This document shows positions 1 through 4,780 of a DNA stretch of 6,440 nucleotides, one piece after another. How positions within the stretch are numbered: the first letter of the stretch is position 1; each line of letters opens with the position of its first letter. The translations under genes and the position numbers were made by a program. Origin of the DNA: JAAZMI01 sp050942615. Lineage in GTDB: Bacteria; Bacillota; Dethiobacteria; DTU022; UBA8154. The notes beneath the pieces were generated by a model. It saw only the letters and a program-made list of their open reading frames with translations, did not search any database and was not told the origin of the DNA. Location of the stretch: the NCBI GenBank assembly GCA_050942615.1, contig JBMNNQ010000072.1:1-6440 (forward strand), written 5' to 3'.

Positions 1-271
1 GGAAAAAGATATTTTTGTTGTTCCTGATATCCTGGCCAACAGCGGCGGTGTAGTCACCTCTTATTTTGAGTGGGTCCAAAACAGCTATTCCTATTACTGG
101 ACAGCGGACGAGGTGGGCAAACGCCTGGAACAAAAAATGGTCGAAGCTTTTAACCATGTTTATGATTACCAGCGCAATTCTGATAAAAATATTACCATGC
201 GGGAGGCAGCCTTCATGTACGCCCTGCAACGTCTGGCAGATGCCATGAAAATAAGGGGCTGGATTAAATAA
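1..271 (+). CDS. gdhA: Glutamate dehydrogenase, C-terminal fragment (5' end outside window)
   Basis: This is the last 89 codons of a Glu/Leu/Phe/Val dehydrogenase, read in frame from base 2 to a TAA at 269-271. The family interconverts glutamate and 2-oxoglutarate plus ammonium with NAD(P)(H), in the cytoplasm, usually as a hexamer. What is visible is the end of the nucleotide-binding domain and the C-terminal helices. The diagnostic block is VVPDILANSGGV followed by SYFEWVQN, which is strongly conserved in RocG/GudB-type bacterial enzymes. The normal family ending is also present (AFMYALQRLADAMKIRGWIK). Full-length relatives are about 410-425 residues, so roughly four fifths of the gene lies upstream. 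The reading is uninterrupted with no sign of decay. Transcription converges on the minus-strand sigma/anti-sigma unit. Family is certain; cofactor preference and catabolic or anabolic role cannot be judged from this part. Confidence 0.95.
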   Translation, partial: EKDIFVVPDILANSGGVVTSYFEWVQNSYSYYWTADEVGKRLEQKMVEAFNHVYDYQRNSDKNITMREAAFMYALQRLADAMKIRGWIK

Positions 272-332
272 AATAGAAAAACCGGGGGATTGTGCAGACC
301 GCAGAAAGAAGGCTTTTTCAATACCTGCAGGA

Positions 333-362
333 TTGTTGCCGGCAGGTTATCGCCGGCAACAA
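333..362 (+). repeat. Perfect 11-bp inverted repeat (hairpin) downstream of gdhA
   Basis: The arms TTGTTGCCGGC (333-343) and GCCGGCAACAA (352-362) are exact reverse complements around an 8-nt loop. The element begins about 60 nt after the gdhA stop. No T-run follows on either strand, so it is not a standard intrinsic terminator. It may protect the 3' end of the gdhA mRNA or be a protein-binding palindrome. The structure is seen; the role is unknown. Confidence 0.5.
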
Positions 363-429
363 GGGGTGTTTTGGAACAAAGAACATTTACTTTTTAGTAT
401 TGAATTTGATGATTGAACAGGCCCTATAA

Positions 430-475
430 ATACAACCCGGGAGTAAATCTTCCCGGGTTGTATGGTTTTCCTTTT
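430..475 (+). terminator. Rho-independent terminator of gdhA, probably bidirectional
   Basis: A 13-bp perfect stem (430-442 with 451-463; core ACCCGGGA/TCCCGGGT) closes an 8-nt loop. On the + strand it is followed by T-rich sequence with runs of four and five T. On the minus strand the stem is followed by TTTATAGGGC, a much poorer U-tract. It lies 24 bp beyond the stop of the minus-strand anti-sigma gene, so the two convergent genes probably share it. It should be most efficient for gdhA. Confidence 0.85.
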
Positions 476-486
476 TAGGACATTTT

Positions 487-1725
487 TTAGGGTATTGCCG
501 GCAGATATAACTTTAGCTCACCGCCATTGTTGAAAGTTTCCCTGCCCAGGAAACAATAGGCCGGCAGCCGTTGTTTTTGGGGCGCATCGGGATCCCCCAC
601 CGGAAAATCGTAATAAGTTAAATATACCTCCTGGAAGGAAAAATCAAGCCGGGGCGAGGCAGCATACCATTCTACCTTTCGCACCTGTTCAAAGGCCTTG
701 GCAGGCGACAGCAGCGTGTAGAAACCGGGCGGCAATACTTTGCCATCCTCTTGATAGTAATAAGCCGTGATACCCTTTCCTTCCTCGTAGTGCAAAATTA
801 CCGGCAATTCCTGCAAACCGCCTTTGCGGGGCAGATAAGACACCTCTACCAAGGCACCTGCAGATGTTTCACGCAAACTGCTTTCCAGGACATCCCCTTC
901 CCTGACAGGAAAGCCCTCATTAGTAAAAACCTCCCTGGCCCACTCCGGCGTGGCGATAGACCGGGCTTCGCTTTGCAGCATGGAAACAACAGTTTTCCGT
1001 GGTTTCCAGGCTTGGTTGATTTTTTCTACCGGTGTATCCGTTTCAGCAGACGTAGTCCTGTAAAAGACCGGGGGCAGATTAACATTACCCGCCACCTTCA
1101 GGCTTTGCAGGTTTTTACCGACCTTAAATTCCGTTTCCGGCGCAGCTGGTTCAGCTTGCATAGCAGGAGGGGCTGGTTCATCCGGATCTATTTTTGGTTC
1201 CGTCCCAGCCTCAGGTTCGGGTTTATTTGCCGGTTGTCCCGGCGCAGGGGGAACATCTCCGCCCGGTGGCGTTACCGGGGTTTCACCGGTCCCTGGGGTT
1301 TCAGTTTCCCCGGGTTCTGTTTCCTGCCCCGGTGCAGAGGGTGCAGAAGGAGCAGGGGGTTTAACCCGGGGGCCTTCTTCTACTATCGAGGGAAAAACAT
1401 CCCCGCCCTGTTCCTGCCCGGCAGGCGTCTTTTGTTCAATCATAGCTGTGTAAGGATCTGAAAGCCTGTCGTGCCCCGGGCCTGATTTAACCGGGACTTC
1501 ATTGTAAAACAATGCCAGTGCTACTACCATCAGCACTGTAGCCGCCGTAAGGGCGTAGTAGGAAAGATGTTTTTGTGAAAATTTTAAAATACCGGCGAAC
1601 AGATCGTTTGCTTTGTTTTTCCTGACAACGTTCCCGCCTGTACCAGAGCTTTTTTCCAACAGAGACTGCCGCAGTTCGTCCTGAAAGGAAGAAGAGGACT
1701 GCACCTGAGGCATATTCTGAAGCAA
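487..1725 (-). CDS. Single-pass membrane protein, probable anti-sigma factor/sensor of the adjacent sigma factor
   Basis: The frame from a TTG at 1725 gives 412 residues. Visible regions in order: a short charged cytoplasmic stretch (1-52) with SSFQDELRQSLLEK, the helix type common in anti-sigma proteins; one hydrophobic membrane segment (about 55-75, ALTAATVLMVVALALFY); a Pro/Glu/Gly/Ala-rich linker (about 115-200) with many PAP, PGE and TPG steps; and a folded outer domain (about 201-412) with aromatic strands and the ending PAYCFLGRE...LYLPAIP. I recognise no catalytic motif. Position directly after an ECF-like sigma gene, plus this topology, suggests it holds the sigma factor at the membrane and senses an envelope signal. 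The start is doubtful. The same frame is open upstream to 1830 and encodes an acidic helix (FEWDESIEEL, EEIQELKEIATLLQNMP) that completes the usual anti-sigma N-terminus, but it has no ATG, GTG or TTG. No CxxC or HxxxC zinc motif is seen. Function is inferred from context. Confidence 0.75.
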   Translation of the reverse strand: MLQNMPQVQSSSSFQDELRQSLLEKSSGTGGNVVRKNKANDLFAGILKFSQKHLSYYALTAATVLMVVALALFYNEVPVKSGPGHDRLSDPYTAMIEQKTPAGQEQGGDVFPSIVEEGPRVKPPAPSAPSAPGQETEPGETETPGTGETPVTPPGGDVPPAPGQPANKPEPEAGTEPKIDPDEPAPPAMQAEPAAPETEFKVGKNLQSLKVAGNVNLPPVFYRTTSAETDTPVEKINQAWKPRKTVVSMLQSEARSIATPEWAREVFTNEGFPVREGDVLESSLRETSAGALVEVSYLPRKGGLQELPVILHYEEGKGITAYYYQEDGKVLPPGFYTLLSPAKAFEQVRKVEWYAASPRLDFSFQEVYLTYYDFPVGDPDAPQKQRLPAYCFLGRETFNNGGELKLYLPAIP

Positions 1726-1801
1726 AGTGGCAATTTCTTTCAGTTCCTGAATTTCTTCCGCTGAAGAACAAAGTTCTTCGATACTTTCATCCCATTCAAA
1801 T

Positions 1802-2368
1802 TCAGATTGCCGCGTCGTAATCCCCTCCTTTCAGTTTTTTACGCAGATTATTCAGGCCCCGGAACAAGAGAGCCTTGACCGCCCCTTCCTTTTTTTCAAG
1901 AACAGAGGCAATTTCCTTTATTTTTAGGCCCTCCTGAAAACGAAGCAGCAAAGCATCCTGCTGGCTGGGAGTAAGTGTCTGTATGGCCTTGAGCAGATCA
2001 TCCTTGGTAGCCTGCCGCAAAACCCTTTCTTCAGGATTACCGGCCGGCGGGGCCGCAAGATCCCATTCGTTTTCGTCAAACAGCAACGGTTCTTGCCGGC
2101 GATACTGATCGATAATCTGGTTGCGGGCAATAGTGTAAAGCCAGCTGGCAAAAGAATACCCCCGGCCTTGCCAACTAAATTTGTGAATATTGGACAGCGC
2201 CTTGTAGAAGGTATCTGCCACCAAATCTTCAGTCAATTGTGAATTTTGCACCCGGTGGTATATGTAGTTGTATATTTTTGGAAAATAATGATCGTAAAGC
2301 GGAGCAAAAGAACGGGGATTTCGTTGCGCTTGGCAAATGATTTCCCGTTCACTTTCTTCTAGCAACAA
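1802..2368 (-). CDS. RNA polymerase sigma factor, ECF-like sigma-70 family
   Basis: A 188-residue sigma-70 family protein with only regions 2 and 4, the typical ECF size and layout. It would direct RNA polymerase to a small regulon. Region 2 spans about residues 20-91: the core-binding helix with QLTEDLVADTFYKAL, then SFASWLYTIARNQIIDQYRR, which matches the 2.3/2.4 promoter-melting and -10 recognition helices. Region 4 spans about 122-178, with the LTPSQQDALLLRFQEG lead-in and an HTH (KIKEIASVLEKKEGAVKALLFRGLNNLRKKL, 149-179) for -35 binding. The start is TTG at 2368, chosen because AAGGAGAGG (2377-2385) lies 8 nt upstream and an in-frame TAA closes the frame just before it. A second TTG follows immediately. 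The stop codon overlaps the open frame of the next gene, as expected for a coupled sigma/anti-sigma pair. The ECF subgroup and stress signal cannot be told from the sequence. Confidence 0.92.
   Translation of the reverse strand: MLLEESEREIICQAQRNPRSFAPLYDHYFPKIYNYIYHRVQNSQLTEDLVADTFYKALSNIHKFSWQGRGYSFASWLYTIARNQIIDQYRRQEPLLFDENEWDLAAPPAGNPEERVLRQATKDDLLKAIQTLTPSQQDALLLRFQEGLKIKEIASVLEKKEGAVKALLFRGLNNLRKKLKGGDYDAAI
1822..1828 (-). promoter_or_regulatory. Strong Shine-Dalgarno inside the sigma gene end, with no standard start codon after it
   Basis: On the minus strand GGAGGGG lies within the last codons of the sigma gene and is an excellent ribosome-binding site for a downstream coupled gene. 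The next bases are ATTACGACGCGGCAATCTGA, with no ATG, GTG or TTG at a usable distance. In the anti-sigma frame the nearest candidates are ATT at 1821 (no spacing), ACG at 1818 (3 nt spacing) and ACG at 1815 (6 nt spacing). See the finding on the anti-sigma start. Confidence 0.5.
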
Positions 2369-2428
2369 CTGGACGACCTCTCCTTAAAAGGAACAGATAA
2401 TTGATCTTGCTAGAACAAAGTACACCTC

Positions 2429-2457
2429 ATTATACCCCGGAGCTAATCATTACTATT
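2429..2457 (-). promoter_or_regulatory. Candidate promoter of the sigma/anti-sigma unit
   Basis: A perfect TATAAT lies on the minus strand at 2429-2434, followed after about 60 nt by the sigma start, giving a sensible leader. The -35 region at 17-18 nt spacing (AATAGT or TAATAG) matches TTGACA poorly, so an activator or a different sigma may be involved. A small inverted repeat CTAAT/ATTAG flanks the spacer. The call rests mainly on the -10 box and its position. Confidence 0.4.
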
Positions 2458-2643
2458 AGGAAATTTTTGGCGGGAGCCGGTTACATCCCAAAAGACAGGC
2501 TCGCAAGGTAAAAGCTGGAGTGTACCATTGCAGCATTCGTGTTTATTTAGTTCTACTCCCGCAATACTATTTCCTGCCTGCCAAGGGAATACCAATTTAT
2601 AGCCCTTTCCCCTGTATTCGACAAATAAAGTCTGGCCTCCCAA
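2443..2643 (-). CDS. Doubtful 66-codon ORF, possibly the remnant of a longer gene
   Basis: A frame from TTG (2643) to TAG (2443-2445) encodes 66 residues whose composition looks protein-like: alternating hydrophobic and aromatic strands (TLFVEYRGKGYKLVFPW; GTLQLLPCEPVFWDV), suggestive of a beta-sandwich end. A stop codon sits immediately before the TTG, and the only purine run (AAGGGG) is just 3 nt from it, too close for good initiation. A TATTAT box on the minus strand about 35 nt upstream could be a -10. It lies alone between the glucokinase terminator and the sigma promoter. I do not recognise a family. It could be a small gene, a decayed C-terminal fragment, or chance; the last two together are more likely than a working gene. 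Confidence 0.25.
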   Translation of the reverse strand: MGGQTLFVEYRGKGYKLVFPWQAGNSIAGVELNKHECCNGTLQLLPCEPVFWDVTGSRQKFPNSND

Positions 2644-2710
2644 TTACCCCTTGTCAGACGCAGATAATATCTTCTACTTCTTATAACGAAACCTTAATGC
2701 AAAAAGTTAC

Positions 2711-2750
2711 TATAAAAAAAATTATTTCGGGCCGGCCCAAAATAATTTTT
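2711..2750 (-). terminator. Rho-independent terminator of the glucokinase unit
   Basis: A near-perfect palindrome at 2717-2750 has 17-nt arms centred on GGGCC/GGCCC. On the minus strand the single non-Watson-Crick position becomes a U-G wobble and the stem is followed by eight T, then ATAG; on the + strand the same position is a C-A mismatch with only five T. The element lies 34 bp past the glucokinase stop. The direction of best folding and the T-run fit termination of the minus-strand gene. Confidence 0.85.
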
Positions 2751-2751
2751 C

Positions 2752-2763
2752 ATCAGCGCTGAT
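2752..2763. repeat. Perfect 12-bp palindrome ATCAGCGCTGAT
   Basis: ATCAGC at 2752-2757 is followed directly by its reverse complement GCTGAT. It lies between the glucokinase stop and the main terminator. A weaker AT-rich hairpin, AAAAAG/CTTTTT around a 4-nt loop (2768-2783), precedes it on the transcript. It may add to termination or 3'-end stability, or may bind a dimeric protein. No further support is seen. Confidence 0.35.
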
Positions 2764-2783
2764 TATTAAAAAGCATACTTTTT

Positions 2784-3770
2784 TTAACAGCTTTTACAGG
2801 TACCCGCCACCGGGAATAGAGATTGTTCCAATAGAGCGAGTATACCCCTGATCCCGGCCTCTGCCCCCAAAACTGCCGGTAAAAGTTCCACCATTTCTCC
2901 TGCGGGCTGAATTGACATCTCCTTTAAATGGCGCCGCACAGGGTTAAATATAATTTCCCCCGCAGCGGCCATCCCCCCGCCCAGAGTGATTATTTCAGGG
3001 TTTAAAAGGTTAACCACCGCTGCCAGTGCCTGCCCCAGGTAGCAGGCAGCCCTGGTAACAATACCGGCTGCTTCTGTGTCGCCCTGCTTAGCCGCCTTAA
3101 AAACATGGTAAGCTGTAAGTTCTTCTTGATCCCCCACCATTTCACGTAAGATTGTCCGGGCTTCCCCGGTGATAACCGCCCGCCCTTCCCGGGCAATAGC
3201 GCTGCCCGAGGCAAGACATTCCAGACACCCGCGCCGTCCACAGCCGCAAAGCGGCCCCCCGGGCAGAATGGGAAGGTGGCCTATTTCTCCCGCAAAACCG
3301 CCGCTGCCCCGGTAAAGATCACCATCAATAATAATGCCCCCGCCGATACCTGTCCCCAAGGTTATATTCACCATGTTTCGCTTCCCTTTACCAGCGCCAA
3401 AAATAAACTCGCCGAAGGCCGCCGCATTGGCATCGTTTTCAACCAAAACCGGCCGGGCCAGCTCCCGCTCCAGTTCTTTTTCCAAGGGGAAACCTTCCCA
3501 GCCAGGCAGGTTTGGCGAGCTGATAATCGTCCGGGAATAATAATCGAAAAACCCGGCAGTACAAACCCCTACCCCGGCCAACCTTTCCCGGGGTACCAGG
3601 CCTTGTTCCAAAACCGTTCCCAGGCCGGCGAGCAGATTATGCCAAACATTTTCCCGGCCGGCCGCTGCCCCCGTAGGAAACTGTTGCGATCTGAGGATTT
3701 TACCCCCTTTTTTGGCCAGGGCAACCTGGATGTTGGTTCCCCCCAAATCTACACCCAAAAGATATTGCAT
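2784..3770 (-). CDS. glcK: ROK-family glucokinase
   Basis: ATP-dependent sugar kinase of the ROK family, most likely glucokinase (glucose to glucose-6-phosphate, cytoplasmic). With the chosen start it has 328 residues, close to the usual 310-325. Motifs: DLGGT at 8-12 (ATP phosphate loop), SPNLPGW at 85-91 (sugar loop), ENDANAAAFGE at 111-121 with catalytic Asp113, GTGIGGG at 139-145, GEIGHLP at 161-167, and the ROK zinc motif CGCGRRGCLE (Cys175, 177, 182) with His165 as the fourth ligand. No N-terminal DNA-binding HTH is present, so it is a kinase and not a ROK repressor. The start at 3770 is preferred because GAGGGG sits 7 nt upstream and the family normally begins this close to DLGGT. An ATG at 3788 would add six residues and overlap the previous gene by 14 bp. 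It follows the phospholipase-like gene by 4 nt, so coupled translation is likely. Other hexose or N-acetylhexosamine specificity is possible. Confidence 0.92.
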   Translation of the reverse strand: MQYLLGVDLGGTNIQVALAKKGGKILRSQQFPTGAAAGRENVWHNLLAGLGTVLEQGLVPRERLAGVGVCTAGFFDYYSRTIISSPNLPGWEGFPLEKELERELARPVLVENDANAAAFGEFIFGAGKGKRNMVNITLGTGIGGGIIIDGDLYRGSGGFAGEIGHLPILPGGPLCGCGRRGCLECLASGSAIAREGRAVITGEARTILREMVGDQEELTAYHVFKAAKQGDTEAAGIVTRAACYLGQALAAVVNLLNPEIITLGGGMAAAGEIIFNPVRRHLKEMSIQPAGEMVELLPAVLGAEAGIRGILALLEQSLFPVAGTCKSC

Positions 3771-3774
3771 CTTT

Positions 3775-4521
3775 TTACCCCTCATCACATATTTCCTTCC
3801 AAACAGGAGACATTAACTTTTTTACATCTAAAAAAAAATCTTCCAGGTCCGGCATAATTAATTCTTTACCCTTGAGAACAATCTCTTTACAGGCAGGCAG
3901 ATCAACAGCGGCAACGTTGTACCTATGAATAATCTGCCTTTGATAACGCAATACCATACGCCGGAGTTCAAATGGTTCTTCTGCAGCAGCCCTAAAAACT
4001 GCAAAGGCTTTCTGCAGGGAAAGTTCACTTTTTCCCAAAAGCGGGGAAAGGGCGCCAATCAGCTGCCGGACAAGTGCCGTATTCGCGTGGGCCTGCCGCA
4101 GCAGGGTGAGAAGCGCAGGCTGTTTTTCGTAAATATAAAGTTCGCTGCCCATTTCGACAAAATTATGCGCTTTCCACCAACCGTCTTCTGCAGGAAGACA
4201 ACAAGCCTTGACAACACTGTGCACCAGCGGCCGCGCTTTTTCAAAACAATATCCTTTTTCAAAATCCTTGTATTGTTTATCACTATAATAATCCAGCCCT
4301 TTTGGTTCTATGCCGTGGGTGATCAGTCCCAATGAAAAATGGCGTAAAGCTTTGTTTTCTTGCTGAAAATGCTGCCAAAACTTCAGCCCCCGGGTATGGC
4401 TAAACCTCCATTCCAGGCCGGTCACAACAATTATATCTGGTGCGACACTGCCCAAAACCACTGCATCGTCCAAAAAACCCAGGGCTTTACGGGCAAAATA
4501 AATATGTGTCAGGGGATACAT
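3775..4521 (-). CDS. Putative zinc-dependent phospholipase C-like hydrolase
   Basis: A 248-residue protein, no signal peptide or membrane segment. The N-terminus (MYPLTHIYFARKAL) followed by VVLGSVAPDI at 21-30 and LGLITHGIEP at 64-73 resembles bacterial zinc-dependent phospholipase C-like proteins of the phospholipase C/S1-P1 nuclease fold. Possible metal ligands are His6, Asp29, His42, His69, Asp77, His101 and the His119-x3-Glu123 pair in KAHNFVEMGSE; an HxxxE/D pair is a hallmark of that fold. The C-terminal half (about 135-240) is helical with no motif I recognise. The start is ATG at 4521 with AGGTG 8 nt upstream. The lack of an export signal argues against a secreted toxin-type enzyme. 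Activity is unproven: relatives are mostly hypothetical proteins. The stop is 4 nt before the glucokinase start, so the two form one operon, though a shared pathway is not obvious. Confidence 0.6.
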   Translation of the reverse strand: MYPLTHIYFARKALGFLDDAVVLGSVAPDIIVVTGLEWRFSHTRGLKFWQHFQQENKALRHFSLGLITHGIEPKGLDYYSDKQYKDFEKGYCFEKARPLVHSVVKACCLPAEDGWWKAHNFVEMGSELYIYEKQPALLTLLRQAHANTALVRQLIGALSPLLGKSELSLQKAFAVFRAAAEEPFELRRMVLRYQRQIIHRYNVAAVDLPACKEIVLKGKELIMPDLEDFFLDVKKLMSPVWKEICDEG

Positions 4522-4539
4522 TTAAAAAGCACCTGCTTA

Positions 4540-4599
4540 TTGACAGTAAATAATTCAACCTGTTATTTTTACAACCAAATCAGGCTGTTCATGTATAAT
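4540..4599 (+). promoter_or_regulatory. Candidate + strand promoter boxes upstream of the structured element
   Basis: Two overlapping possibilities point right. TTGACA (4540-4545, perfect) is followed after 18 nt by TATTTT (4564-4569). A perfect TATAAT (4594-4599) has TTTACA (4568-4573) 20 nt upstream, a long spacer. The second would start transcripts near 4606, about 20 nt before the inverted-repeat element. No + strand protein gene lies downstream, so if active they would make a non-coding transcript. The spacer must also carry the minus-strand promoter for the phospholipase-like gene, which I could not pick out. Confidence 0.35.
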
Positions 4600-4623
4600 C
4601 TACACCTAAACGGCCCATATTAT

Positions 4624-4713
4624 TAAGGCAGCCGAGTACTGTAAATCTCCTGCGCAAAGTAGGGTAGAGCCTTCTTCGAAGGTTAGTATTTACACATATC
4701 CTCGGCTGCTAAT
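4624..4713 (+). ncRNA. Predicted structured RNA or inverted-repeat element of unknown class
   Basis: A nested fold is visible. P1: GCAGCCGAG (4628-4636) with CTCGGCTGC (4701-4709), 9 bp. P2: TGTAAAT (4640-4646) with ATTTACA (4688-4694), 7 bp. Inside P2 are two hairpins: P3, CCTGC/GTAGG around GCAAA (4649-4663), and P4, AGCCTTC/GAAGGTT around TTC (4668-4684). One pair in P3 and one in P4 are G-U wobbles when read as + strand RNA but A-C mismatches on the minus strand, so the RNA is probably + strand. TAATTTTATG follows P1, a weak U-rich end. It is not a tRNA (no T-loop consensus) and I cannot match it to a riboswitch class. A small non-autonomous mobile element is an alternative. Confidence 0.45.
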
Positions 4714-4759
4714 TTTATGTAGTTTATTTACAAAATGATAATACCGCTGCACAACTTAA

Positions 4760-4780
4760 CCCAAGCTATTGTTCCTTGGG
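4760..4780 (-). terminator. Weak hairpin at the lysS stop codon
   Basis: On the minus strand CCCAAG (last codons of lysS) pairs with CTTGGG just past the stop, leaving a 9-nt loop that contains the TAG codon. Only TTAAGTT follows, not a real U-tract. It could help end the greA-lysS transcript but is weak; no better lysS terminator is seen before the structured element at 4624-4713. Confidence 0.2.

Noticed and set aside
751..1461. Long + strand open frame (236 codons) opposite the membrane protein gene
   Set aside because: It is the antisense of the Pro/Gly-rich linker and outer domain. The GC-rich proline codons remove stops, and the translation is a low-complexity Arg/Phe/Gly-rich sequence with no good start context.
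2520..2762. + strand 80-codon frame in the 2369-2783 spacer
   Set aside because: It runs through the glucokinase terminator palindrome and the adjacent 12-bp palindrome, has no convincing ribosome site, and its translation looks random.
3771..3788. Upstream ATG (3788) as the glucokinase start
   Set aside because: It is possible (GGAAGG lies upstream), but it adds six residues not typical of ROK kinases and overlaps the previous gene. The ATG at 3770 has better placed GAGGGG and family-typical spacing to DLGGT.
3276..3857. + strand open frame (193 codons) opposite the glucokinase gene
   Set aside because: The opposite strand encodes every ROK motif in the correct order; this frame has no recognisable domain and crosses the gene junction.
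3925..4335. + strand open frame opposite the phospholipase-like gene
   Set aside because: Antisense shadow: no ribosome site, no recognisable domain, and the minus-strand gene fits the operon.
4628..4709. tRNA or tRNA-like gene, suggested by the branched fold
   Set aside because: There is no GGTTCGAATCC-type T-arm, no D-arm, no 7-bp acceptor plus anticodon geometry, and the closing stem encloses a second stem instead of a cloverleaf.
4624..4713. c-di-GMP (GEMM) riboswitch, suggested by GCGCAAAG
   Set aside because: The paired GEMM hairpins, the GCAAACC-type segment and the conserved GGTAGC...GGTTACC arm are absent, and no + strand gene follows for it to control.
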